From contig JABAQU010000030.1 in NCBI GenBank assembly GCA_019187185.1, forward strand, positions 1 to 64,000: a DNA stretch of 64,000 bases, written 5' to 3'. Both the position numbers and the translations under genes were made by a program. The DNA comes from Steroidobacteraceae bacterium (GTDB lineage Bacteria; Pseudomonadota; Gammaproteobacteria; Steroidobacterales; Steroidobacteraceae). How positions within the stretch are numbered: the first letter of the stretch is position 1; each line of letters begins with the position of its first letter. The notes beneath the pieces were generated by a model that worked only from the letters and a program-made list of their open reading frames with translations, was not told where the DNA came from and searched no databases. Below are positions 52,452 to 61,324 of this stretch, one piece after another.

Positions 52452-53897
52452 TCAGCCTACGGCTCCTTCGAGCGTCACGGCGAGGAGGTTCTGCGCCTCC
52501 ACGGCGAATTCCATCGGCAGCTCCCGGAAGACGCTCTTGCAGAAGCCGCTCACGATCATGTTGACGGCATCTTCGGGGCCGATGCCGCGTTGCAGGCAGT
52601 AGAAGAGCTGGTCCTCGCTGATCTTCGAGGTGCTCGCCTCGTGTTCGACCGTCGCGGTCGGATTCTTCACTTCGACGTAGGGGAACGTGTGGGCGCCGCA
52701 TTCGCCGCCCATCAGCAGCGAATCGCACTGCGTGAAATTGCGCGCGCCGTGCGCGCCCGGCAAAATGCGCACGAGGCCGCGGTACGTGTTCTGGCCCTTG
52801 CCCGCCGAGATGCCCTTCGAGACGATCGTGCTGCGGGTGTTCTTCCCGATGTGGATCATCTTCGTGCCGGTGTCGGCCTGCTGGTAGTTGGTCGCAGTGG
52901 CGACCGAGTAGAACTCGCCGACCGAGCCCTCGCCGCGCAGCACGCAGCTTGGGTACTTCCAGGTGATCGCCGAGCCCGTCTCGACCTGCGTCCACGAGAT
53001 GTGGGCGTTGCGCCCGCGGCATTCGCCGCGCTTGGTCACGAAATTGTAGATGCCGCCGACGCCATTCTCGTCGCCCGGATACCAGTTCTGCACGGTCGAG
53101 TACTTGATCTTCGCGTCATCGAGCGCGACCAGTTCGACGACCGCGGCGTGCAGCTGGTTCTCGTCGCGCATCGGGGCCGTGCAGCCCTCGAGATAGGACA
53201 CGTGCGAGCCCTCGGCCGCGACGATCAGCGTGCGCTCGAACTGGCCGGTCTTGGCCGCGTTGATGCGGAAGTAGGTGGACAGCTCCATCGGGCAGCGGAC
53301 ACCCTTCGGCACGTAGACGAACGAGCCGTCGGAGAACACCGCCGAGTTGAGGGTCGCGTAGAAATTGTCGGTGTAGGGCACGACCGTGCCGAGGTAGCGT
53401 TCGACGAGTTCCGGGTGATCGCGCACCGCGTCGGAGAACGAGCAGAAGATCACTCCGGCCTTCGCGAGCTTCTCCCTGAATGTGGTTGCGACCGAAACGC
53501 TGTCGAACACCGCATCGACCGCGACGCCCGCGAGCCGGGCGCGTTCGTGCAACGGCACGCCGAGCTTCTCGTAGGTGGCGAGGAGCTTCGGGTCGACCTC
53601 CTCGAGGCTCTTCGGTGCGTTGGCGTCGATCTTCGGCGCCGAGTAGTACGAGATGTCCTGGTAGTCGATCGGGTTGAAGCGCACGTGCGCCCAGAGCGGC
53701 TCGCGCATCTTCTGCCAGTGCCGGAAGGCCTTCAGCCGCCAGTCGAGCAGAAACTGCGGCTCGCCCTTCTTGCGCGAGATCAGGTGGATCACGTTCTCGT
53801 CGAGGCCCGGCGGGACCGTGTCCGACTCGATGTCGGTCACGAAACCGTGCCGATAGCTGCGCCCGACGAGGGTCTCGAGTTCGGCGGCCTCGGTCAT
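52452..53897 (-). CDS. sufB: Fe-S cluster assembly scaffold SufB
   Basis: Scaffold on which SUF clusters are built. It is 481 aa. The N-terminus has [17 protein letters not shown] and the core [30 protein letters not shown] carries a conserved Cys, and [24 protein letters not shown] and [21 protein letters not shown] lie toward the C-terminus. It overlaps the regulator gene by 4 bp (ATGA) and is the first structural gene of the operon. Confidence 0.96.
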   Translation of the reverse strand: MTEAAELETLVGRSYRHGFVTDIESDTVPPGLDENVIHLISRKKGEPQFLLDWRLKAFRHWQKMREPLWAHVRFNPIDYQDISYYSAPKIDANAPKSLEEVDPKLLATYEKLGVPLHERARLAGVAVDAVFDSVSVATTFREKLAKAGVIFCSFSDAVRDHPELVERYLGTVVPYTDNFYATLNSAVFSDGSFVYVPKGVRCPMELSTYFRINAAKTGQFERTLIVAAEGSHVSYLEGCTAPMRDENQLHAAVVELVALDDAKIKYSTVQNWYPGDENGVGGIYNFVTKRGECRGRNAHISWTQVETGSAITWKYPSCVLRGEGSVGEFYSVATATNYQQADTGTKMIHIGKNTRSTIVSKGISAGKGQNTYRGLVRILPGAHGARNFTQCDSLLMGGECGAHTFPYVEVKNPTATVEHEASTSKISEDQLFYCLQRGIGPEDAVNMIVSGFCKSVFRELPMEFAVEAQNLLAVTLEGAVG

Positions 53898-54370
53898 GAC
53901 GCACCCCGCGTGCGGGTGCCGATGATCTTCACCTCGCGCTCGAGGATCGGCAGGTGGACGGGCTCATTCTCGAGCCCTGCAAGTTGCGCCAGCGTCACGT
54001 CCTGCAGGGAACGGCGGATCGCGCCGCTCACGCTCTGCCAGGCGCGCGACACGCGGCAATGACCCTCGATGTCGCACTGGCCGGGGCTCGATGCGCATTC
54101 GGTGAGGGCCAGCGGCCCTTCGAGGGCATCGAGGATGGCCGCAGCGCTGATGCTGTCTGCGCGGCGCGCCAGCTGATAGCCGCCGCGCAACCCGCGTGTC
54201 GAGGCGACGAGGCCGGCGCGGTGCAGCTGCTTCAGCAGTTTGCTCACCGTGGGCGGTGCGATGCGCGTACGCGCCGCCACCGCAGCGGCGGTCATCTGCG
54301 GCACCGGCGAGCGCGCCAGTGCGGCGAGGATCACCGTCGCGTAGTCGGTCATGCGACTGATGCGGATCAT
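53894..54370 (-). CDS. Rrf2-family SUF operon regulator (IscR-like, suf_reg_Xantho type)
   Basis: Winged-helix repressor that probably binds an Fe-S cluster and controls this operon. It is 158 aa from the ATG at 54370 ([19 protein letters not shown]). The recognition helix region is [22 protein letters not shown], followed by the wing [13 protein letters not shown]. Three cysteines, Cys92, Cys99 and Cys105 (C-x6-C-x5-C), would ligate the cluster; E. coli IscR has C-x5-C-x5-C. The second ATG (54352) is an alternative start. It lies first in the SUF operon and its promoter carries an IscR-type box. Confidence 0.92.
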   Translation of the reverse strand: MIRISRMTDYATVILAALARSPVPQMTAAAVAARTRIAPPTVSKLLKQLHRAGLVASTRGLRGGYQLARRADSISAAAILDALEGPLALTECASSPGQCDIEGHCRVSRAWQSVSGAIRRSLQDVTLAQLAGLENEPVHLPILEREVKIIGTRTRGAS

Positions 54371-54395
54371 ATAGGGGACTATTTTAGTCCTCTTT
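54371..54395. promoter_or_regulatory. IscR type-1-like operator of the SUF operon
   Basis: ATAGGGGACTATTTTAGTCC followed by TCTTT. The core GACT-ATTTT-AGTC (54377-54389) matches the IscR type-1 core GACTRWWWYAGTC exactly and forms the inverted repeat GGACTA-TTT-TAGTCC. It covers the -10 box of the operon promoter and touches the start codon of the regulator, which suggests autorepression. The binding protein is inferred. Confidence 0.75.
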
Positions 54396-54409
54396 CGGCC
54401 CGGCTGCAA
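54381..54409 (-). promoter_or_regulatory. Promoter of the SUF operon
   Basis: On the minus strand TTGCAG (54404-54409), 17 bp and TAAAAT (54381-54386). The -10 lies inside the IscR-like operator, and the expected transcription start falls within a few bases of the regulator ATG, so the mRNA may be leaderless. Confidence 0.6.
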
Positions 54410-54422
54410 AATCCCGTTTCGT

Positions 54423-54428
54423 TATAAT
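54423..54428 (+). promoter_or_regulatory. Consensus -10 box for the class I aldolase gene
   Basis: TATAAT 39 bp before the start codon, with no clear -35. It lies 14 bp beyond the -35 of the divergent SUF promoter, so the two share a small control region. Confidence 0.45.
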
Positions 54429-54467
54429 CGGCGCCCTGACACACATACGAGCAGAGGACGGACCGCG

Positions 54468-55490
54468 ATGGACAAGGCAGGACTCGAGCGCGTCGCGTGC
54501 GCGATGGTCGCAAAGGGCAAGGGCATACTCGCGGCGGACGAGAGCTCGGGCACCATCAAGAAGCGATTTGACGCGATCCGGCTCGAATCCACCGAGGAGC
54601 ACCGTCGCAGCTATCGCGAAATGCTGTTCACGACGACCGGCATCGGCCAGTGGATCAGCGGTGTCATCTTCTATGATGAAACGCTGCGCCAGAAGACGCG
54701 CGACGGCGTGCCGTTTCCGACCTGGCTCGAACAGCAGGGCGTGCTGCCCGGCATCAAGGTGGACCTCGGCGCGAAGGCGCTGGCGGGCTTTCCGGGCGAG
54801 ACGATCACCGAGGGGCTCGACGGCCTGCGCGATCGTCTGGTCGAGTACTACAAGCTCGGCGCCCGCTTCGCCAAGTGGCGCGCGGTGATCGACATTGCGG
54901 ACGGCATTCCGTCGCGCTTCTGCATCGAGGCGAATGCGCATGCCCTCGCGCGCTATGCGGCACTATGCCAGGAACAGCAGATCGTCCCGATCGTCGAACC
55001 CGAAGTGCTGATGGACGGCGGCCATTCGCTCGAGCGTTGCGAGGAGGTCACGAATGCGGTGCTCGCGGAAGTGTTCGGCCAGCTCGACCTGCACCGCATC
55101 CATCTCGAGGGCATGGTGCTGAAACCGAACATGGTGATCTCCGGCAAGAAGGCTGCCAATCGGGCGACGCCGCAGCATGTGGCCGAAGCCACGGTGCGTA
55201 CGCTGAAGCGGCATGTGCCGTCGGCCGTTCCGGGCATCGCGTTCCTGTCGGGTGGGCAGAGCTCGCCCGAGGCGACCCTGCACCTGTCGCTGATGAATCA
55301 GCTGGGGTCCCTGCCGTGGAACCTCACGTTCAGCTATGGCCGCGCGTTGCAGGATACGGCGCTCAAGGCCTGGGGCGGCAATGCGTCGGCCTTTGCGGCC
55401 GGCCAGAAGGAGTTCGCCAAGCGCGCGCGGCTGAACAGCCTCGCCACGACGGGAAGTTACGCCGCCTCGCAGGAGGCCGAAGCCGCCTAG
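54468..55490 (+). CDS. Class I fructose-bisphosphate aldolase
   Basis: Metal-independent Schiff-base aldolase of glycolysis and gluconeogenesis, of the animal/plant-like type. It is 340 aa. Motifs are KGKGILAADESSGTIKKRF (about 16-34), KWRAVI with Lys136 and HLEGMVLKPNMVISG with Schiff-base Lys219. AFLSGGQSSPEATLHL follows. This type is patchy in bacteria but occurs in Xanthomonadales and relatives. A GCAGAGGA ribosome-binding site precedes the start. It stands alone, divergent from SUF. Confidence 0.93.
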   Translation: MDKAGLERVACAMVAKGKGILAADESSGTIKKRFDAIRLESTEEHRRSYREMLFTTTGIGQWISGVIFYDETLRQKTRDGVPFPTWLEQQGVLPGIKVDLGAKALAGFPGETITEGLDGLRDRLVEYYKLGARFAKWRAVIDIADGIPSRFCIEANAHALARYAALCQEQQIVPIVEPEVLMDGGHSLERCEEVTNAVLAEVFGQLDLHRIHLEGMVLKPNMVISGKKAANRATPQHVAEATVRTLKRHVPSAVPGIAFLSGGQSSPEATLHLSLMNQLGSLPWNLTFSYGRALQDTALKAWGGNASAFAAGQKEFAKRARLNSLATTGSYAASQEAEAA

Positions 55491-55511
55491 CGGCCGGCGT
55501 CGTTCGAGCGC

Positions 55512-56375
55512 GTGACCGAGAACGTTCGGCCGGCCACCGCGTCGGCAGCCACCGACGCGGTGGTCGAAGTGCGCGGCGTGCACTACGCAGTCGGGCGTCG
55601 CGAAATCTTCGCCGGGCTCGACCTCGCCGTACGCCGCGGTCGCGTGACGGCCATCATGGGGCCGAGCGGCACCGGCAAGACCACGCTGCTGCGCCTCATC
55701 ACCGGGCAGATCGCGCCGGCCTCGGGCGAGGTGCGTGTGTGGGGTGAGCGCGTCGCGCACCTCGGTCGCCGCGAACTGTTTGCGCTGCGCCGGCGCACCG
55801 GCATGCTGTTCCAGAACGGCGCGCTGCTGACCGACCTCGACGTCTTCGAGAACGTCGCATTTCCGGTCCGCGAACACACGAATCTCCCCGAGCCCCTGAT
55901 CCGCGAACTCGTGCTGACGAAGCTGCACGCGGTCGGCCTGCGCGGTGCGGCGCGTCTGATGCCGAGCGAGCTGTCGGGCGGCATGGCCCGGCGCGTCGCA
56001 CTCGCGCGCGCGGTGGTGATGGACCCCGAACTGCTGATCTATGACGAACCGTTCGTCGGCCTCGATCCGATCTCGATGGGCGTGATCGTGCGGCTGATTC
56101 GCCAGATGAACCGCGTACTCGGGATCACGAGCATTGTTGTCTCGCACGATGTGCACGAACTCGCCGCGATCGCCGACGACAGCTACCTACTGTCGCAGGG
56201 GCGCTGCGTCGCGTCCGGCAGCCCTGAGGACCTGCGGCGCAGCGACTCGGAGGTCGTGCGGCAATTCCTCGATGGCGTCGCCGACGGGCCGGTGCCGTTT
56301 CACTACCCGGCACCGGACTATCGCGACGAGCTTCTCGGCGGCACCGGACGCATGCGAATCGGGGGGCGTGCGTGA
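55512..56375 (+). CDS. mlaF: Phospholipid transport ATP-binding protein MlaF
   Basis: ATPase of the Mla retrograde phospholipid transporter that keeps outer-membrane asymmetry. It has a GTG start and is 287 aa. Walker A is GPSGTGKTTLLRL (about 54-66), the ABC signature LSGGMARRVALARAV and Walker B LLIYDEPFVGLDP, with switch His in VSHDVHEL. First gene of mlaFEDCB. Overlaps mlaE as GTGA. Confidence 0.93.
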   Translation: MTENVRPATASAATDAVVEVRGVHYAVGRREIFAGLDLAVRRGRVTAIMGPSGTGKTTLLRLITGQIAPASGEVRVWGERVAHLGRRELFALRRRTGMLFQNGALLTDLDVFENVAFPVREHTNLPEPLIRELVLTKLHAVGLRGAARLMPSELSGGMARRVALARAVVMDPELLIYDEPFVGLDPISMGVIVRLIRQMNRVLGITSIVVSHDVHELAAIADDSYLLSQGRCVASGSPEDLRRSDSEVVRQFLDGVADGPVPFHYPAPDYRDELLGGTGRMRIGGRA

Positions 56376-57139
56376 GCGTCGTACCGGCACGCGACGGGCC
56401 GATCACGACCATCCTGCGCCGCATCGGCGCCGTCGTGGTGTTCCTCGCATCGATCCTTGCGCAATGTGTGCCCGCGCTCGCGCGCCCACGCCTGATCGTG
56501 CACCAGATCTACAACGCCGGTGCGCGCTCGCTGATCATCATCATGCTGTGCGGCCTGTTCGTCGGCATGGTGCTCGGCCTGCAGGGCTTCGACCTGCTGC
56601 AGCGTTTCGGGTCCGAGGACGCACTCGGCGTCGCGGCGGCCCTCGGGCTGCTCAAGGAACTAGGGCCAGTCGTGACTGCGCTGCTGTTCGCGGGCCGCGC
56701 CGGCACGGCGCTTACGTCCGAGATCGGCCTGATGCGCACGACCGATCAGCTCACCGCGATGCAGATGATGGCGGTCGACCCGATGCAGCGTGTCGTCGCG
56801 CCGCGTTTCATCGGCGGCGTGTTCGCGATGCCGCTCCTCGCCGCGATTTTCAGCCTGGTCGGACTCTTCGGCGCACAGCTCGTCGGCGTGCAGATGATGG
56901 GCGTCGACGCCGGCGCGTTCTGGTCGCAGATGCAGGGCGCGGTGCGGCTGGACGACGTTCAGGAGGGATTCATCAAGAGTCTGGTATTCGGTACCGCATG
57001 CAGCCTGGTTGCTGTGTACGAGGGGTACCATACCGAACCGACCGCCGCGGGCGTCGGGCTCGCGACGACGCGCACCGTGGTGACGTCGTCCGTCCTGACG
57101 TTGTTGCTCGACTACATTCTGACCGCCGCATTCCTGTAG
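56372..57139 (+). CDS. mlaE: Phospholipid transport permease MlaE
   Basis: Inner-membrane subunit of the Mla complex, 255 aa with GTG start and five or six membrane helices. MlaE-family motifs are FVGMVLGLQGFDLLQRFG, ELGPVVTALLFAGRAGTALTSEIGLMR and DVQEGFIKSLVFGTACSLVAVYEGYHTEPTAAGVG. Works with the MlaF ATPase and the MlaD ring. Confidence 0.94.
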   Translation: MSVVPARDGPITTILRRIGAVVVFLASILAQCVPALARPRLIVHQIYNAGARSLIIIMLCGLFVGMVLGLQGFDLLQRFGSEDALGVAAALGLLKELGPVVTALLFAGRAGTALTSEIGLMRTTDQLTAMQMMAVDPMQRVVAPRFIGGVFAMPLLAAIFSLVGLFGAQLVGVQMMGVDAGAFWSQMQGAVRLDDVQEGFIKSLVFGTACSLVAVYEGYHTEPTAAGVGLATTRTVVTSSVLTLLLDYILTAAFL

Positions 57140-57152
57140 AAGGTTCGACACC

Positions 57153-57662
57153 ATGCGTCCCAATCGCGCACTCGAAATCGGTACCGGGCTGTTCGTGCTG
57201 CTCGGCTTCGCCGCGCTCCTGTTCCTCACGACGCAGTTGCCGGGCAGCGGCGTCCAGATCGGCGGTGCGACGGGCTACGCCGTGAGCGCGCGCTTCGACA
57301 ATGTCGGTGACCTGAAGGTCGGCTCGCCGGTGACGCTGGCGGGCGTGCGCATCGGCCGCGTTGCGGCCATCGCATTCGACCCAACCGACTTCAAGGCGGT
57401 CGTCACGCTCGATATCGACAAGCGCTACGACCACATTCCGGACGACAGCGATGCGAGCATCCAGACGGCGGGCCTCCTCGGCGGCAAGTACGTCGGCATC
57501 GGGCCGGGAGGTTCGGAGACCTACCTGCACGCCGGCAGCACCATCGAGTTCACGCAGTCGGCGATCGTGCTCGAGAACCTGATCAACAAGTTCTTTGCGA
57601 ATTTTGCGAGCGGCCGCGGCGCAGGCAGCGCGAGCGAGCCGCAGGAGTCGACGAAACCATGA
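57153..57662 (+). CDS. mlaD: MCE-domain lipid transport protein MlaD
   Basis: Forms the periplasmic hexameric ring of the Mla complex. It is 169 aa. One N-terminal transmembrane helix (about 12-30, LFVLLGFAALLFLTTQL) is followed by the MCE domain (about 40-120; RFDNVGDLKVGSPVTLAGVRIGRV, AGLLGGKYVGI) and a short helix. The tail ends GRGAGSASEPQESTKP. It overlaps mlaC as ATGA. Confidence 0.93.
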   Translation: MRPNRALEIGTGLFVLLGFAALLFLTTQLPGSGVQIGGATGYAVSARFDNVGDLKVGSPVTLAGVRIGRVAAIAFDPTDFKAVVTLDIDKRYDHIPDDSDASIQTAGLLGGKYVGIGPGGSETYLHAGSTIEFTQSAIVLENLINKFFANFASGRGAGSASEPQESTKP

Positions 57663-58273
57663 TGAAGACAGTGACCTTGTTGTTTGCGTGCACGGTAGCT
57701 GCGACCCTCGCGGCGGCGCCGGTGGGTGCCGCCGATGCCGTCGATACGAGCGGCCCGGGGCAATTGATCGAATCGGCCGCGAACGCGATGCTGAAGGAAC
57801 TCGACGCGCATCGCGCCGACTATCGCAAGGACCCGAAGAAGATCGACCAGCTGGTCGACGAGGTACTGTTGCCGCACTTCGACACGCAGTATGCGGCGCG
57901 GCTCGTGCTCGGTGCACACTGGCGCACGGCCACGCCGGCCCAGCGCGAGCGTTTCATCAAGGGATTCTACGAGTCGATGCTGCGCAACTACGGGTCGGCA
58001 CTCGTCGATTTCACCGGCGACCGGCTGAAGGTCTTCCCGGCGCAAATCTCGCCCGACGGCCAGCGCGCGACCGTGCGCACCGAGGTCAAGCGCAGCAACG
58101 GTGAGCGGGTGCCCGTCAACTACAGCCTGCGCAAGACCGACGCGGGCTGGAAGGCGTGGGACGTCACGATCGAGGGCATCAGCTACGTCAAGAGCTTCCG
58201 CGACGACTTCGGCGCCGAAATCGACCAGAAGGGGCTCGATGCCGTCATCGAGCGGCTCGAAAAGGCGGCATGA
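57659..58273 (+). CDS. mlaC: Periplasmic phospholipid-binding protein MlaC
   Basis: Soluble shuttle carrying phospholipid between MlaA in the outer membrane and MlaD. It is 204 aa with a signal peptide (about 1-24, cleavage near VGAADA). MlaC-family features include KIDQLVDEVLLPHFDTQYAARLVLGAHWR and FIKGFYESMLRNYG. The two adjacent ATG codons leave the exact start uncertain by one residue. Fourth gene of the operon. Confidence 0.93.
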   Translation: MMKTVTLLFACTVAATLAAAPVGAADAVDTSGPGQLIESAANAMLKELDAHRADYRKDPKKIDQLVDEVLLPHFDTQYAARLVLGAHWRTATPAQRERFIKGFYESMLRNYGSALVDFTGDRLKVFPAQISPDGQRATVRTEVKRSNGERVPVNYSLRKTDAGWKAWDVTIEGISYVKSFRDDFGAEIDQKGLDAVIERLEKAA

Positions 58274-58593
58274 CGGACGTGGCGGCCGGCCGGATCCAGG
58301 TGGGCGAGCTCGCGCCGGGGCGCCTCGCGCTGCGCGGCACGCTCGATTTCGGAACGGCGCGACTCGCGCGGGAAGCCGGCATCGCCTGGTTCATGCGCGA
58401 CGGTGCGCGCGACTGGGTCGTCGATTGCAGTGGGCTCGAATCCGCCAACAGCGCGGCGGTCGCGGTCCTGCTCGACTGGCTCGCGACCGTGCACAGGGCC
58501 GGGGGACACCTGCGATTCGAGGGCCTGCCGGAGCGTGTGCGTGCGATCGCCGAAATCAGCGAGGTCGGGGAACTGCTCGAAACGGGCGTCTGA
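58270..58593 (+). CDS. mlaB: STAS-domain protein MlaB
   Basis: Cytoplasmic activator of MlaF, 107 aa from the ATG at 58270, overlapping the mlaC stop as ATGA. The STAS fold is recognisable from LRGTLDFGTARLA, DWVVDCSGLESANSAAVAVLLDWLATVHRAGG and LRFEGLPERVRAIAEISEV. The Ser/Ala pocket is at about residues 56-61. Last gene of mlaFEDCB; it faces mlaA, which ends 25 bp away. Confidence 0.9.
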   Translation: MTDVAAGRIQVGELAPGRLALRGTLDFGTARLAREAGIAWFMRDGARDWVVDCSGLESANSAAVAVLLDWLATVHRAGGHLRFEGLPERVRAIAEISEVGELLETGV

Positions 58594-58618
58594 TTCGCGC
58601 GGGTCCCTGCGCGCAGCC

Positions 58619-59365
58619 TCAGGGGGGCGGCGTATCCGCCGCATCCGGCTCGTCATCCGGAGCGATTTCTTCGTCCACCGGCGGCGCCGCCACATTGCCG
58701 TCGTGTATCGCGTACTCACGCTGCTGGAACCAGGCATTGCGTATGAACGAGTACGGATCGTAGACGTCCTTCAACGCGTCGGTGGCCGGCAGCAACCGGG
58801 CACGCCGATCGAGCAGCCGCAGGCCGTCGAGGCCCCATTGCCAGCGCCAGTCGTCGACGTAGTGCACCGGATCGGCAAAGCGGTCCGGCACCTTGGCGAT
58901 GCCGTCGCGCAGCGACGAGGGCCCGAGCAGCGGCAGCATCAGGTACGGGCCCGACCCCACGCCCCACCGGGCGAGCGTCTGCCCGAAATCCTCGTCGTTC
59001 CGGTCGAGTCCGGCGGCCGTCGCCGGGTCGAACAGACCACCGACGCCGGCGACGGTATTCAGCAGGAAGCGACCGAGGTCGCTGAAGCCCTCGCGGACCT
59101 TGCCCTGCAGGAACTGGTTGACCACCGTTGCGGGATAGGTGGCGTTGCTCCAGAAATTGCTGACGCCGGTCTGCACGACGGGTGGCGTGATCCTGCGGTA
59201 AGTGCGCGCGACGGGGCGCGCGACCGCACGATCGAGCGCGTCGTTCATCGTGTACATCGTGCGATTGAACTTCTCGAGCGGATCCCGGGGATCCGGTCGC
59301 AGGGGCTGGGATGAGCAGGCAGCGATCGAAAGCGTGGCGAAGGCCACGGCGAAGCGGGCGAACAT
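58619..59365 (-). CDS. mlaA: Outer-membrane lipoprotein MlaA (VacJ)
   Basis: Removes misplaced phospholipids from the outer leaflet and passes them to MlaC. It is 248 aa. A lipoprotein signal ends in LSIAAC with Cys17. Family motifs are DPRDPLEKFNRTMYTMNDALDRAV, NFWSNATYPATVVNQFLQGK, FLLNTVAGVGGLFDPA and GVGSGPYLMLPLLGPSSLRDG. An acidic, Pro-rich tail (APPVDEEIAPDDEPDAADTPPP) follows. Convergent with mlaB, so the whole Mla pathway lies in 4 kb on two transcripts. Confidence 0.94.
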   Translation of the reverse strand: MFARFAVAFATLSIAACSSQPLRPDPRDPLEKFNRTMYTMNDALDRAVARPVARTYRRITPPVVQTGVSNFWSNATYPATVVNQFLQGKVREGFSDLGRFLLNTVAGVGGLFDPATAAGLDRNDEDFGQTLARWGVGSGPYLMLPLLGPSSLRDGIAKVPDRFADPVHYVDDWRWQWGLDGLRLLDRRARLLPATDALKDVYDPYSFIRNAWFQQREYAIHDGNVAAPPVDEEIAPDDEPDAADTPPP

Positions 59366-59405
59366 CCGGGAATTCTAGCAGTTCATCGCCATGGGCAATG
59401 CGCTC

Positions 59406-59837
59406 TCATGCGAGCACCCCTCTCCCGGCCATGTACCACGAATAGGCGCCGAACAGGATGAGCAGCAACGCGATGATGGCGCTGGTCACGGCCATCTGCG
59501 GGCCCATGACGGTGCCGCCGTCGGTCAGTACATACGTGTAGAGCAGGCTCGCGAGGAACGCCGCGAGCGCAATGACGAAGACCGCGAATGCGAGCTTCCT
59601 GCGCAGCAGCAGCAGGATCGAAGCCAGCATTGCCCCGAGCACGCCGATGGCCCAGGTGAGCGTCATCCAGGGCGGCATCCCCCGGTAGTGCGCGATCTGC
59701 TCCGGAGTCATGCCGACGCTCGCCATGTACTCGGCGCCGCGCGCCATGCTCATCGTGAAATCGAACACGCCGATCGAGTTGAACAGGACGGCGATCGTGC
59801 CGACCAGCCAGAGATGCCACGGTGCCCTGGACGTCAT
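59406..59837 (-). CDS. Small four-helix membrane protein of unknown function
   Basis: A 143-aa protein with four predicted helices (about 8-28, 57-77, 81-103 and 113-135). A short loop lies between helices 1 and 2 (ARGAEYMASVGMTPEQIAHYRGMPPWM), which is polar and carries the only distinctive motif. Similar proteins in related genera are sometimes labelled sugar transporter without support. It lies 5 bp after bepA and 40 bp before mlaA on the minus strand, suggesting an envelope role. Confidence 0.65.
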   Translation of the reverse strand: MTSRAPWHLWLVGTIAVLFNSIGVFDFTMSMARGAEYMASVGMTPEQIAHYRGMPPWMTLTWAIGVLGAMLASILLLLRRKLAFAVFVIALAAFLASLLYTYVLTDGGTVMGPQMAVTSAIIALLLILFGAYSWYMAGRGVLA

Positions 59838-59842
59838 GGTGG

Positions 59843-61279
59843 TCAGCCTTTCTTGCGTCCCCGTTCGATCGCTTCCTTGACCTCGTCCATGCGCGCCTGG
59901 AAGCGCTGGCGTTGCACGGAGGTGAGATTGGGCGCGGCGAGCGCCATCTCGAGTTGCTGGACCGACAGCGGCAGGTTGCCGCTCGCGATATGGTATTCGC
60001 TCATGTAGTAGTACGCATCACCCGTGTCGCCCGCGGCGCTGGCCGCGAGCGCGGTGAGCCGGATCTGCTCCGGCGTCGGCGGCACGTTGTTGAACAGGTC
60101 GAGCAGAATGGCGTGCGCCTCGCTCGCGCGTCCGGCGCGCATCAGCGCCTCCGCGTAGTGCACCGTGAGCGGCACGTTGCGCGGCGACAGCCGCAGCGCT
60201 TCGGTGAAAGTCGCGAGGGCGGCATCGGTCGCGCCTGCGGCCATCTGTGCCTGGCCGAGCGCGGCCGCGATCATCGGGCTGCCCTGCTGGCGCTGGTGCA
60301 GCTCGTAGAGGATCGCGACGGCATCGGTCGCCTCGCCATGCCCGAGGTCGGCGAGCGCCTGTCCATAGCGCTCCCCGACACCGTCGTGGCCTGCGGCGAT
60401 CTCGCCCTCGTAGTAGACGCGCAGATCCGTGTCGCTCGCGGCGCCGAGCACGCGTGCCCGTTCACGCGCGACCTGGTAACTGACCTCCGGCCGGGGCTTC
60501 GGCACCGGATACTCCCTGGCGCGATCGCGCGATTCGGCGATGCGATTGGCGGTCACCGGGTGGGAGAGGATGAACTCCGGGATGTTCTGGCCCGAAAGTC
60601 CCGCGCGGCGGCCGATCGTCTCGAAGAATGCGGGCATCGCATTCGGGTCGAAGCCGGCGCCGGCGAGGAAGCCGATCCCGATCCGATCGGCTTCCTGCTC
60701 GTTCGAGCGCGTGTAGTTGATCTGTTGCTGGGCCGCCGAGCCCTGCGCGACCGCGATGGCCGCCTGGGCCGCATCGCCGCCGCCCGCGGCGCCGAGCAGG
60801 ATGCCCGCGATCACCATGGCTGTCGTCGCGAGGCTCTGGCGACTCGCGGCGCGGATGCTGCGCGCGATGTGCCGCTGGGTCACGTGCGCGATCTCGTGGG
60901 CGAGCACGCTCGCGAGCTCGGATTCGGACTTCGTGGCAAGGAGCAGGCCCTGGTTCACGCCGATGAACCCGCCGGGCAGCGCAAAAGCATTGATCGACGG
61001 GTCGCGGACGAGGAAGAACGTGAAGCGCTCGCCGTCGTCGGTCGCCTGCGCGGCGATGCGCGAACCGAGCGCCTGCAGGTAATCGCCGATATCCGGGTCC
61101 TCGATGATCTGCCCCTGCTCGCGCAACTGGCGCATGACCGTGAGGCCGATGCGATATTCGTCGCCGCGCGTGATGATCGCGTCGACCGGGTTGCCGAGGT
61201 CCGGCAATTCGTCACCCGAAGGCGCGGCCGCCGCCGCCGTGGCGGCGCACGCGAGGAGCAGTACCCAGGGCTTGTTCAT
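59843..61279 (-). CDS. bepA: Periplasmic M48 metalloprotease with TPR repeats (BepA/YfgC)
   Basis: Periplasmic protease/chaperone that assists BAM-dependent outer-membrane protein and LptD assembly. It is 478 aa with signal peptide (about 1-19). The zinc site HEIAH has His128, Glu129 and His132, with the third ligand in NEQEADRIGIGFL. A loop with LPGGFIGVNQGLL precedes it. The C-terminal half (about 280-460) consists of TPR-like helices (ALAQ, LYELHQRQQGSPMIAAALGQAQ, LSPRNVPLTVHYAEALMRAG). It is 45 bp after phoH. Confidence 0.92.
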   Translation of the reverse strand: MNKPWVLLLACAATAAAAAPSGDELPDLGNPVDAIITRGDEYRIGLTVMRQLREQGQIIEDPDIGDYLQALGSRIAAQATDDGERFTFFLVRDPSINAFALPGGFIGVNQGLLLATKSESELASVLAHEIAHVTQRHIARSIRAASRQSLATTAMVIAGILLGAAGGGDAAQAAIAVAQGSAAQQQINYTRSNEQEADRIGIGFLAGAGFDPNAMPAFFETIGRRAGLSGQNIPEFILSHPVTANRIAESRDRAREYPVPKPRPEVSYQVARERARVLGAASDTDLRVYYEGEIAAGHDGVGERYGQALADLGHGEATDAVAILYELHQRQQGSPMIAAALGQAQMAAGATDAALATFTEALRLSPRNVPLTVHYAEALMRAGRASEAHAILLDLFNNVPPTPEQIRLTALAASAAGDTGDAYYYMSEYHIASGNLPLSVQQLEMALAAPNLTSVQRQRFQARMDEVKEAIERGRKKG

Positions 61280-61324
61280 GTGCCGTTCGACAGCGCGCGC
61301 CGCCCGAGGTTCGGCGCCGCCCCC

